Source: Thermoplasmata archaeon (lineage in GTDB: Archaea > Thermoplasmatota > Thermoplasmata > Sysuiplasmatales > Sysuiplasmataceae). Taken from it: a stretch of 7,310 bases of DNA. The stretch covers positions 1 to 7,310 of the forward strand of contig JAKAPY010000083.1 of assembly GCA_021811925.1 (NCBI GenBank), in the 5' to 3' direction. The number at the start of each line of letters is the position of its first letter. Position 1 is the first letter of the stretch. Under the pieces are notes generated by a model that saw nothing but the letters and a program-made list of their open reading frames with translations, was not told where the DNA came from and searched no databases. The position numbers were made by a program, and so were the translations under genes. Below, one piece after another: positions 1 through 6,381 of the stretch.

Positions 1-352
1 TGTAACTGCCGGCCGAAGCCGCCATTGCATTCACAGGCACGTAGGTGTAAACAGACAGGCCTTGCGCCTGAACGCTCTGCACCGAAGCGACAATGCTTGT
101 CATGTCGCTGAGCTGGCCCCCTGGCGTATTCATCACTATAATCATGTCGTAGTGATTGCTTATTGCACCCTGCGCTGCCTTCTGAACGTAGTCGGCGGCA
201 CCCTGGTCCACGGCCATGTTGAATGTAACCACAATTGCACCCTGGGAGGAGGTTGCATGGGGTGAGCTTCCGGAGACCTGCAGGGCAGGTAATACAAGGA
301 ACATGACCAAAACAAACAACGCCAGCAAAGGTGGGCGCTTTCTGCCTGTCAC
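1..352 (-). CDS. NfeD/ClpP-class membrane serine protease, N-terminal part (cut by left edge)
   Basis: The first 117 codons of a minus-strand gene can be read from the GTG at 352-350; an in-frame stop (TGA, 358-356) lies just upstream, so this is the first possible start. The N-terminus is a signal peptide or membrane anchor: basic residues at 4-6, a hydrophobic stretch at about 9-23, then a small-residue VSGSS region. After it come features of the NfeD N-terminal protease domain (SppA/ClpP superfamily, 1510-N type): a strand IVVTFN, a DMIIVMNTPGG segment at 69-79 matching the usual LNTPGG oxyanion loop, and AASAGSY at 111-117, whose Ser113 aligns with the nucleophile. The second catalytic residue, a Lys, would lie beyond the window. 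In the family, these proteases act outside the membrane and cleave partner stomatins. The usual Pro-x-Gly before AASAG reads PVN here. The family call is firm; full length, C-terminal membrane and OB domains and substrate cannot be seen. Confidence 0.88.
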   Translation of the reverse strand, partial: MTGRKRPPLLALFVLVMFLVLPALQVSGSSPHATSSQGAIVVTFNMAVDQGAADYVQKAAQGAISNHYDMIIVMNTPGGQLSDMTSIVASVQSVQAQGLSVYTYVPVNAMAASAGSY

Positions 353-372
353 GTCTCATCATATGACCTTTC

Positions 373-381
373 GGATAAAAG
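373..381 (-). promoter_or_regulatory. Probable TATA box of the NfeD-like gene
   Basis: On the minus strand this reads CTTTTATCC, centred about 25 bases upstream of the GTG start. This is the archaeal TATA spacing for a transcript that begins at or next to the start codon. No good ribosome-binding sequence precedes the GTG; the nearest, AAAGGTC, is too far away. Position and composition only. Confidence 0.5.
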
Positions 382-490
382 TTCTTTCGCAAGACGGAAA
401 ATATGCATTGCCCAGCGCGGCGGAAAGCTGCTTACTGCATCTGATACCCAACGGACAAGTAATATAAAGCCTTGAAAAGTTGAATTCCAT

Positions 491-498
491 CATAAAAG
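491..498 (+). promoter_or_regulatory. Probable TATA box of the tandem winged-helix regulator
   Basis: CATAAAAG is centred about 27 bases before the ATG at 522, which fits a leaderless transcript. A second candidate, AATATAAAG at 461-469, would start transcription near 491 and give a leader of about 30 bases with no clear Shine-Dalgarno sequence. A short G/C palindrome, CCGGGCCGG (502-510), lies between the proximal TATA element and the ATG. The 353-521 interval is a divergent promoter region and holds no other gene that I can support. Confidence 0.5.
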
Positions 499-521
499 CC
501 GCCGGGCCGGTGTAACGTCAG

Positions 522-1211
522 ATGAGTGCTGAGGGAATAGCTGTAGGGGACTCCGGGACAAGGTACAGGACGCCCTCCACTGAAAGGGGCCGTTCGATCT
601 CCGGTAACAGAAGGGAGATACTCGAGACTCTATACAACTACCCCGCATCGAGCGTATCCAAAATCTCCAGGGAGGTGGAGCTGACACCCAACACAGTCAA
701 GTGGCACCTTGCTTCGCTGAAGAGAAATGAATATGTCAGCGAGGACAGGGTCGACAACAGGTCGATATTCTACCCGCTGAATTTCGTTGACAACGCCGAG
801 GTGCACATGCTCGCAGTTCTAAATGACGACACGTGCGGCGAGATATTCGCTCAGGTGTACTCAAACCCCGGATGGACTCAGAAGGAGCTGAAGGAAAAGC
901 TCGGGCTGACCCAGAACACGGCCGGCTATTTTCTCAGGAAACTCACGCACATAGGTGTCCTTGAGGAAGTCCAGAATGGCAAATTCAAGTACTACTACCC
1001 GTCGAAACTGATTATAAGAAAGGTCGAGGACAGGCAGAGCCGTTCCGCAGAATACACCACATACCTTCTCTCAAAGCTCAAGTCTGACGGAATGGAGACA
1101 AGCGAATTCAGGATAAACGGCGGCAGGGTGACGTTCAAGATAAAATACAGGAAGGGCGAGGAGACAATGGGCTTCGGCATGAACCCGTTCACAAGCCTGC
1201 TGAGTCATTGA
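522..1211 (+). CDS. Tandem winged helix-turn-helix transcriptional regulator
   Basis: A 229-residue cytoplasmic DNA-binding protein with two winged-helix domains. The first spans about 28-86: helices from RREILETLYNYP, a recognition helix LTPNTVKWHLASL, and a wing ending in RSIFYPL. The second spans about 104-161: GEIFAQVYSNPG, recognition helix LTQNTAGYFLRKL, wing GKFKYYYPS. The matching LTxNT...L..L pattern and wing endings indicate an internal duplication. After an Arg/Lys-rich helix (170-190), the last 35 residues form a short strand-rich tail (EFRINGGRVTFKIKY) ending GFGMNPF. The only Cys is C105 and there is no metal-binding Cys/His cluster, so it is unlikely to be a classical metal-sensing ArsR. 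The fold resembles archaeal ArsR/MarR-like two-domain regulators; ligand and targets are unknown. It diverges from the NfeD-like protease gene, so that gene and its own promoter are natural candidate targets. The ATG is supported by the TATA spacing. The first 25 residues look disordered. Confidence 0.85.
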   Translation: MSAEGIAVGDSGTRYRTPSTERGRSISGNRREILETLYNYPASSVSKISREVELTPNTVKWHLASLKRNEYVSEDRVDNRSIFYPLNFVDNAEVHMLAVLNDDTCGEIFAQVYSNPGWTQKELKEKLGLTQNTAGYFLRKLTHIGVLEEVQNGKFKYYYPSKLIIRKVEDRQSRSAEYTTYLLSKLKSDGMETSEFRINGGRVTFKIKYRKGEETMGFGMNPFTSLLSH

Positions 1212-1215
1212 ATTC

Positions 1216-2307
1216 TCAGTTTCCCTCGGAGCCAAGTGAGTATTCCCGACCCCTCCATACTATCTTTTTCATCCTTTTCGCCTTGAGCAGGTTCGCGATG
1301 TAAAGCACATCCGTTGAAAGGAAAATTGGAATGATTGCGGGGTCCCTGCTCCCGGACCGCCTGTAGATTCTTGCGATGCCGGTTGCGTACGGAAAGAGCA
1401 GGAGAAGTGAGACGGGACTGACAAACACCGTGAGAAGAATGGATGACAGGAAAAGTAGCAGCCTGGCGGAGTAGTAAGCGAGACCGAGTCCATAGAGCCT
1501 GCTGCTGCCGCTAATTGCTAGCGCCGTCTGCCTGTTAGACCATTCGAAGAAGGAGCCGGCAGTCTCCCTGGACTTAACAGTCACGAGTTCGCGGTCGCAG
1601 TATGCTATATCCAGGCCTGCGTTTGAAGAGAAATGGGTGAGCGCCGAGTCGTCTGAAACAGATTCGCTGAACAAGTCCAGATTGCCGTTTCCAATCAGTG
1701 ATCTCCTGAACGCGAGCGACCCTCCCCAGCCGAACCTGGTGATGCGCGATTCCATCATGCTGTTGCCCACAAACCCCCAAACCATCTTCACCCTTGACCA
1801 GAAACCACCGACAGGAACAAAGACAGGAAATGTGGTGCTCAGGCCGTTACGGGGATTTGCAAGGGGCGCCGTGAGAGCCCTGAGCCATTCCCCCGAGAAA
1901 GTGGCATCCGAATCTGCGATTACGTAAATGTCGTAATCAGGAAACCTGTGAATTGCGGATGACAGTGCCCTGACTTTTCCGCTGCATTTGCTGCATGAAA
2001 CATCCGACACAATGTAAGTTGTCCCTGTTTCCCTTATGGCTTCAAGGGCAACATCCTCCTGGCTGTCCACTATTGCCACCAGGTCGAACGAAGGATGGTC
2101 CTGATTCTTGAGACTCAGCAGGTTCTCCCTGAGTGTTATGTCCTCTCCACGGCACGGCACCATGACGAGCACCCTCCCCTCGGGCATGCTGCCCGCACTG
2201 TCAGGCGTGCTCCTTCGCTCCAGCTTCTTGACAATTTCTATCAGGAAGAGTCCGGCCGATATGAGCACAAGGAACGATACATATACTATCAGTGGCAGAT
2301 CTGTCAT
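1216..2307 (-). CDS. Membrane-anchored family 2 glycosyltransferase (ceramide glucosyltransferase-like)
   Basis: 363 residues. An N-terminal membrane helix (about 7-27) is followed by a GT-A domain: VLVMVPCRGED (47-56) opens the Rossmann-like fold, VDSQED at 80-85 supplies the nucleotide-binding Asp, DSD at 132-134 is the metal-binding DxD, and VSDDSAL (217-223) fits the acceptor/base Asp region. GWGGSLAFRR (193-202) is typical of the GT21/HpnI-like branch. EWSNRQ (255-260) stands where many relatives have QxxRW, so the Trp is replaced. Hydrophobic helices at about 280-312 and 322-340 anchor the C-terminus. The enzyme should transfer a sugar from a nucleotide-sugar to a lipid or other membrane acceptor at the cytoplasmic face, perhaps for glycolipid synthesis; donor and acceptor cannot be told. 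The motif CSKC (105-108) just before the SGK motif is unusual. The gene faces the regulator gene tail to tail with 4 bases between stop codons. The only start giving the membrane anchor is the ATG at 2307. Confidence 0.87.
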   Translation of the reverse strand: MTDLPLIVYVSFLVLISAGLFLIEIVKKLERRSTPDSAGSMPEGRVLVMVPCRGEDITLRENLLSLKNQDHPSFDLVAIVDSQEDVALEAIRETGTTYIVSDVSCSKCSGKVRALSSAIHRFPDYDIYVIADSDATFSGEWLRALTAPLANPRNGLSTTFPVFVPVGGFWSRVKMVWGFVGNSMMESRITRFGWGGSLAFRRSLIGNGNLDLFSESVSDDSALTHFSSNAGLDIAYCDRELVTVKSRETAGSFFEWSNRQTALAISGSSRLYGLGLAYYSARLLLFLSSILLTVFVSPVSLLLLFPYATGIARIYRRSGSRDPAIIPIFLSTDVLYIANLLKAKRMKKIVWRGREYSLGSEGN

Positions 2308-2332
2308 GGTTCAGGACAGACAAAGGGCCTGT

Positions 2333-2340
2333 GGTATTTA
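2333..2340 (-). promoter_or_regulatory. Possible TATA box of the glycosyltransferase gene
   Basis: Reads TAAATACC on the minus strand, centred about 29 bases upstream of the ATG at 2307. It fits the leaderless spacing seen at other genes here. Only position and composition support it. Confidence 0.4.
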
Positions 2341-2388
2341 GCAGTTGGAGCGTGCGTTTTCCTGTTGCAGGCGCACTGCCCGACACCC

Positions 2389-2408
2389 GATGCCGGACAT
2401 GCGGCATC
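2389..2408. repeat. Perfect 7-bp hairpin in the spacer before fhs
   Basis: GATGCCG (2389-2395) and CGGCATC (2402-2408) are exact inverted repeats around a 6-base loop. A competing pairing uses CCGGACA (2393-2399) with TGTCCCGG (2416-2423), with one bulged base. It lies in the divergent spacer between the glycosyltransferase and fhs genes. It could be an operator or a leader structure if transcription starts far upstream of fhs. No T-run follows it, so it is not a plausible terminator. Confidence 0.35.
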
Positions 2409-2496
2409 CTGCCACTGTCCCGGTAGAAATACTCCCCTCCATAGATGTAAGGGTCAACTGCCTTATTGAACACGGTCGATGAGTCCAACAAAAGGC

Positions 2497-2502
2497 AGGT
2501 GG
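2497..2502 (+). promoter_or_regulatory. Shine-Dalgarno sequence that decides the fhs start
   Basis: AGGTGG lies 6 bases before the ATG at 2509 and complements the archaeal 16S rRNA 3' end. It favours 2509 over the in-frame ATG at 2479, which has neither a Shine-Dalgarno sequence nor a well-spaced TATA element. A weak TATA-like CTTATTGAA at 2462-2470 would place the transcript start near 2492, giving a very short leader that carries this site. Confidence 0.65.
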
Positions 2503-2508
2503 CATTTA

Positions 2509-4182
2509 ATGGAAGAACTCGACGTCGAAGAGCTTGAGGAGAAGGAGCCGGAGCTGCAGGACATAGGCATCATAGCTGCAATGCTTGGTCTCTCGGAGCA
2601 TGACATTGAGAGGTATGGAAACCACATGGCGAAGATACCCCTTTCCATATTCCAGCGGCTTGACGGAAACAGGCTGGGACGGCTTATTCTGGTCACTTCA
2701 ATGACACCCACAACGTCGGGTGAAGGGAAAACGACAATATCAATAGGACTGGCCGACGCACTTTCGATGCTTGGGGAGAAGGTGGTCGTGAACCTCAGGG
2801 AGCCATCGATCGGTCCGTGCTTCGGCATAAAAGGGGGAGCCACTGGCGGCGGCAGGGCGGCGGTCGGGCCGATGGACAGGATCAACCTGATATTCACAGC
2901 CGACTTCCCTTCAATTTCGGCTGCACACAACCTGCTTTCATCGCTTATAAACAACCACATCTTCCATGGAAACGAGCTGAACCTTGATCCGAAGCGCATT
3001 GTCTTCCCCAGGACCGTTGACATGAACGACAGGTCCCTGAGGAGCATAATAGTGGGAGTGGGGGGAAGGGACAAGGGTGTGATGGCAATGGACAGTTTTG
3101 TAATTACACCCGCGTCCGAGGTCATGGCAATAGTCGCGCTATCCTCCGATTACACAGAACTCAAGGAGCGCCTCTCCAGAATACTCATCGGTTTCACCTT
3201 CAATGGCGATCCCGTCTACGCAGGTGATCTGAAGGCGCAGGGCTCCATGGCCGCGCTACTGAAATACGCCATGCAGCCAAACCTTGTGCAGACAGGCGAG
3301 GGCACGCCTGCCCTTATCCATACGGGACCCTTCGGCAACATAGCGCACGGGACCTCAAGCCTTATTGCCGACAGGCTTGGACTGATGCTCACTGACTACG
3401 TCGTGACAGAAGCCGGCTTTGGCTCCGACCTTGGCGGTGAGAAGTTTGTCAATCTTGTTTCAAGGGTGGGAAAGCTGAAGATAGATGCAGTCGTGGTAGT
3501 AGCGACTGTGAAAGCCATAAAGAGACAGGGTGGAGACAGAGAGGGAACCAAGGACAACATGAAGGCTCTTGAGGCAGGAATGGCGAATCTGCTGAAGCAT
3601 GTGCACATAATGCAGAGTTTCGGCCTCGACCCTGTCGTTGCAGTAAACAGGTTTTCTTACGATACCTCAAGGGAACTGAACTACCTGGCTAAAAAGCTCG
3701 GCTCCACTGGAATAAAATCTGCCGTTGTCGATGCATTTGAGAATGGGGGAAAGGGTGCGCTGGAACTTGCAAGGCTTGTGATAGAAAAGGCCTCTTCTCC
3801 GCCGCCTGAGCTGCACTACACATACGAGATGGATGACGATGTGAAGCTCAAGATAGAGAAGGTTGCGCGTGAGGTCTATGGCGCCCGTGATGTGGTGTTC
3901 GAACATTCGGCTGTGGCAGATCTTGCGACTATTGAGAAGATGCACCTGTCGCACCTGCCAATATCAATGGCCAAGACGCAGTACTCCCTTTCGGATGACA
4001 AGAACCTGCTCAACACGCCAGCCGATTTCGACATACACGTGGAAAGGGTGCTCATTTCAAGCGGCGCCGGTTTCCTGGTCCCGATGCTCGGGGAGATAAT
4101 GACAATGCCAGGCCTGCCTAAATCGCCTGCGGCCGACAGGATAGACATAACACCCCAGGGAGAGATAATAGGGCTTTACTGA
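2509..4182 (+). CDS. fhs: Formate-tetrahydrofolate ligase (10-formyl-THF synthetase)
   Basis: This cytoplasmic enzyme uses ATP to join formate to tetrahydrofolate, giving 10-formyl-THF for purine and other one-carbon reactions. From the ATG at 2509 it has 557 residues, the usual family length; an in-frame ATG at 2479 would add 10 residues. In this numbering the key motifs are the P-loop TPTTSGEGKTT (66-76), REPSIGPCFGIKGG (97-110) whose Arg97 belongs to the formate/formyl-phosphate site, AHNLLSSLINNHIFHGNEL (139-157), VDMNDRSLR (170-178), EAGFGSDLGGEKF (301-313), LPISMAKTQYSLSDD (483-497) and MTMPGLPKSPAAD (531-543). All are near-canonical, so it should be active. Departures are TTSGEGK for the common TPAGEGK, GPMDRINLIFTAD for the usual VPMEDINLHFTGD, and Phe410 where a Trp normally precedes the GG loop. 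Bacterial transfer into archaea is a common view of this family; nothing in local composition marks this copy as recent. moaA follows after 65 bases. Confidence 0.97.
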   Translation: MEELDVEELEEKEPELQDIGIIAAMLGLSEHDIERYGNHMAKIPLSIFQRLDGNRLGRLILVTSMTPTTSGEGKTTISIGLADALSMLGEKVVVNLREPSIGPCFGIKGGATGGGRAAVGPMDRINLIFTADFPSISAAHNLLSSLINNHIFHGNELNLDPKRIVFPRTVDMNDRSLRSIIVGVGGRDKGVMAMDSFVITPASEVMAIVALSSDYTELKERLSRILIGFTFNGDPVYAGDLKAQGSMAALLKYAMQPNLVQTGEGTPALIHTGPFGNIAHGTSSLIADRLGLMLTDYVVTEAGFGSDLGGEKFVNLVSRVGKLKIDAVVVVATVKAIKRQGGDREGTKDNMKALEAGMANLLKHVHIMQSFGLDPVVAVNRFSYDTSRELNYLAKKLGSTGIKSAVVDAFENGGKGALELARLVIEKASSPPPELHYTYEMDDDVKLKIEKVAREVYGARDVVFEHSAVADLATIEKMHLSHLPISMAKTQYSLSDDKNLLNTPADFDIHVERVLISSGAGFLVPMLGEIMTMPGLPKSPAADRIDITPQGEIIGLY

Positions 4183-4216
4183 GGCAGTGTCCTTTTAGCT
4201 CCCGCAACTACCAAAA

Positions 4217-4223
4217 CTATTTG
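4217..4223 (+). promoter_or_regulatory. Possible TATA box of moaA
   Basis: CTATTTG, preceded by a BRE-like CCAAAA (4211-4216), is centred 28 bases before the GTG at 4248. There is no Shine-Dalgarno sequence near that GTG (the preceding bases read CGGCTCCC), which again suggests a leaderless transcript. The match to consensus is weak. Confidence 0.4.
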
Positions 4224-4247
4224 TTTTAGCGATATGCTTCGGCTCCC

Positions 4248-5240
4248 GTGGAGCAGCTACAGGACTCACTAGGAAGACGCATCCAGTACCTCAGGATCTC
4301 TGTCGTCGATGCCTGCAACCTGAGATGCGTCTACTGCATGCCGTCCAACAGGCTTGTTTTCACAAAGTTCAGCAAACTGATGTCACCGTCAGAGATAGGG
4401 ACCATAACGGAGGCGGCGGCCGAAGTCGGAACAAGAACGGTACGCATAACTGGCGGCGAACCGCTCACAAGGCCAGACATAGAAGATGTCATTGCAAGGG
4501 TCTCCGCTGTTCCGCAGGTAGAGGACATACCAATTTCGACAAATGGTATCTACCTCATGGAAAAGGCGGATGCGATTGCCTCTGCCGGCATAACAAGGGC
4601 CAATGTGAGCATCGACAGCCTTAAGCCCGAGGTCTTCAGGGAAGTCACCAGGGGAGGAGACATAAGCAGGGTGATCGCCGGGATTGATGCTGCCGCATCC
4701 GCCGGCATATGGCCCATCAAGATAAATACCGTGCTTATGAAAGGCGTGAACAGCGACGAGCTGGTCCAGCTCGCGAGATACTCGCTCGAGCGCGGTTATT
4801 CCATCAGATTCATAGAAATGATGCCACTCAAGAGCAATGTTGATTTCCAGCCGCAACTTTTCTTCCCTGCCATGCGCGCAAGGAGCATACTGGAAAAGGA
4901 ATTCAGGTTGACTCCTGGCGAAGGTGGAATTGGTTCAGGACCTGCAGTAAACTACGACGTCGATGGATACGAGGGTCGCATTGGCTTCATAACGCCACTT
5001 TCAGGAAATTTCTGCAGCAGGTGCAACAGGGTGCGTATCACTTCCGACGGCAGGCTCAGGATGTGTCTGTTCGGCGACGACATGGTCGATCTGGTAGGCA
5101 TGCTCAGGAACGGCGGTGGAAGGGCGGAGCTGATAGAGAAGCTCAGGGAGTCGATACTCTTCAAGCCGGAGAGGCATTATCTTGAAGTCGGAAAGACAAG
5201 CAGCGAAACACTTTACGCCATGTCGCAGATTGGCGGCTGA
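4248..5240 (+). CDS. moaA: GTP 3',8-cyclase MoaA (radical SAM, molybdenum cofactor biosynthesis)
   Basis: 330 residues, the normal length, starting at a GTG directly before the family's opening LxDSLGRRIQYLRISV. MoaA converts GTP to 3',8-cyclo-7,8-dihydro-GTP, the first step of molybdopterin synthesis, in the cytoplasm. The radical-SAM iron-sulfur cluster motif CNLRCVYC gives Cys23, Cys27 and Cys30. The SAM-binding RITGGEPLTR follows at 66-75, STNG at 97-100, and SIDSL at 121-125. The C-terminal cluster is Cys256, Cys259 and Cys273 (C-x2-C-x13-C), with the GTP-binding arginines of NRVRITSDGR (260-269) between them. The chain ends in the conserved double glycine GG (329-330) that reaches into the active site. 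Every known essential element is present. No other moa gene lies in the window, so the partner MoaC must be encoded elsewhere. It suggests that the cell makes molybdo- or tungsto-enzymes. Confidence 0.97.
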   Translation: MEQLQDSLGRRIQYLRISVVDACNLRCVYCMPSNRLVFTKFSKLMSPSEIGTITEAAAEVGTRTVRITGGEPLTRPDIEDVIARVSAVPQVEDIPISTNGIYLMEKADAIASAGITRANVSIDSLKPEVFREVTRGGDISRVIAGIDAAASAGIWPIKINTVLMKGVNSDELVQLARYSLERGYSIRFIEMMPLKSNVDFQPQLFFPAMRARSILEKEFRLTPGEGGIGSGPAVNYDVDGYEGRIGFITPLSGNFCSRCNRVRITSDGRLRMCLFGDDMVDLVGMLRNGGGRAELIEKLRESILFKPERHYLEVGKTSSETLYAMSQIGG

Positions 5241-5259
5241 ACCGGCTTGCAGTCAAGTG

Positions 5260-5268
5260 TTTTTTAAG
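5260..5268 (+). promoter_or_regulatory. Probable TATA box of the menC-like gene
   Basis: TTTTTTAAG is centred about 26 bases before the ATG at 5290, with no Shine-Dalgarno sequence near the ATG: a clear leaderless arrangement. The same T-run, 20 bases after the moaA stop, could also serve as an intrinsic archaeal terminator for moaA. Confidence 0.6.
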
Positions 5269-5289
5269 GGATGCTGACAATCTGCCTCC

Positions 5290-6381
5290 ATGAAGGCACA
5301 ACTTACTTTCCACAAGGTGCGCCTTCCGCTCCTCAGGCCATTTACCACAAGTTTCGGAACGCAGACCGATAGGACAGGGTACCTCCTCAGACTTGAGTCG
5401 GACGGAATCACTGCATATTCCGAATGCGTAACAGAGGAAGAGCCGGGTTACAGCTACGAGGACAATCACACGGCTATCCATGTGATACGCTCATTCCTTG
5501 CGGGGATGGTCGCAGATGTGCCGGAACCCGGGGCGTTCCTGCAGAGGGCATCCTGGATAAAGGGGCACAATATGGCGAAGGCATCGCTCGAAATGCTCCT
5601 CTGGGATTACCATGGCCGTGCCTCGGGCATGCCCCTGTCTAAAATGATGGGCGGGTCAAAGGGATATGCAGATGCCGGTGTTTCGATCGGAATGAGTGAC
5701 ACTGATTCGATGGTCAGGACCGTTGGGGAATCTGTTGACAAGGGTTACAGAAGGATAAAGGTCAAAATTGAAAAGGGAAGAGAATATGAAATTCTGTCCG
5801 CCGTCAGGAATGCCTACCCAGGCATCACCCTCAGCGCCGATGCAAACACAGACTACACGCTGAAGGACATCGAACTGCTGAAGCGGATTGACCGATTCGA
5901 CCTGGAATACATAGAGCAGCCTCTCGGACACGATGATCTCCTAGACCATTCAAAGCTGGCCAAGGATCTTTCCACTCCGCTGTGCCTTGACGAATCAATC
6001 AACTCATCGCACAGGGCGGAACAGGCGTTCGAGATCGACGCATGCAAGGTTATCAACATAAAACCCGGAAGGGTGTCCGGTCTGACGGAATCGCTCAATA
6101 TAGCTTCCGTCTGTTCGAGGCACGGGGGCCACTGCTGGGTCGGCGGGATGCTTGAAACAGGAGTCGGAAGATCATACAATATCGCCCTGGCAAGCACGAA
6201 GCTCATCGACTATCCGGGAGACACTTCACCAAATGAAAGGTACTTTGCGAGGGACATTGTGAAGAATCCCTTCCGGATGAGCGACGGGCGAATAAAACCC
6301 AACACCGGCCCGGGCACAGGTATTGATGTGGATGACCGCTTCCTGCGGACAGTGACTTCAGAGAGCGGTTCACTGCCATGA
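5290..6381 (+). CDS. menC: Enolase-superfamily o-succinylbenzoate synthase / N-acylamino acid racemase
   Basis: 363 residues, the usual length. An N-terminal capping domain (about 1-120; substrate loop near LLRPFTTSFG, 14-23) is followed by the TIM-barrel domain. Barrel residues match the MenC/NSAR family: KVK with Lys157 and Lys159 as one catalytic side, metal ligands Asp184 (SADAN), Glu209 (IEQPL) and Asp234 (CLDES), then Lys258 in INIKPGR on the opposite face. The spacings (25, 25, 24) equal or come within one residue of those I recall for the Amycolatopsis enzyme. GGMLETGVGRSYN (285-297) and YPGDTSPNERYF (308-319) are also typical. The enzyme may dehydrate SHCHC to o-succinylbenzoate in menaquinone synthesis, or racemise N-succinyl/N-acyl amino acids; many members do both, and no other men gene is in the window to decide. 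The family is secure, the exact reaction less so, and the symbol is provisional. Confidence 0.85.
   Translation: MKAQLTFHKVRLPLLRPFTTSFGTQTDRTGYLLRLESDGITAYSECVTEEEPGYSYEDNHTAIHVIRSFLAGMVADVPEPGAFLQRASWIKGHNMAKASLEMLLWDYHGRASGMPLSKMMGGSKGYADAGVSIGMSDTDSMVRTVGESVDKGYRRIKVKIEKGREYEILSAVRNAYPGITLSADANTDYTLKDIELLKRIDRFDLEYIEQPLGHDDLLDHSKLAKDLSTPLCLDESINSSHRAEQAFEIDACKVINIKPGRVSGLTESLNIASVCSRHGGHCWVGGMLETGVGRSYNIALASTKLIDYPGDTSPNERYFARDIVKNPFRMSDGRIKPNTGPGTGIDVDDRFLRTVTSESGSLP

Noticed and set aside
62..467. Two plus-strand frames (62-265 and 216-467)
   Set aside because: The minus strand here encodes a clear signal peptide and NfeD protease motifs, so these plus frames are antisense shadows.
522..1211. 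The tandem winged-helix protein as the arsenic-sensing repressor of acr3
   Set aside because: It has one Cys only and no As(III)-binding cysteine pair or triad, and lies about 5.4 kb from acr3 behind unrelated genes; nothing in the sequence links them.
2095..2469. A 124-codon plus-strand frame across the glycosyltransferase start
   Set aside because: It is antisense to the glycosyltransferase N-terminus, with Cys/His-rich low-information sequence and no motif spacing of a zinc finger.
2201..2491. A 96-codon minus-strand frame overlapping the glycosyltransferase start and the spacer
   Set aside because: The translation, though it begins with an aromatic-rich stretch (PYIYGGEYFY), has no known domain and more than a third of it lies in another frame of the glycosyltransferase gene. 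No ribosome-binding site was seen.
2463..3125. A 220-codon minus-strand open frame inside fhs
   Set aside because: It lies fully opposite strongly conserved fhs codons, is rich in Ser/Pro/Met with no recognisable domain, and is a shadow of the real gene.
4389..4856. A 155-codon minus-strand open frame inside moaA
   Set aside because: It is antisense to the conserved radical-SAM core and has no family resemblance or promoter; a shadow frame.
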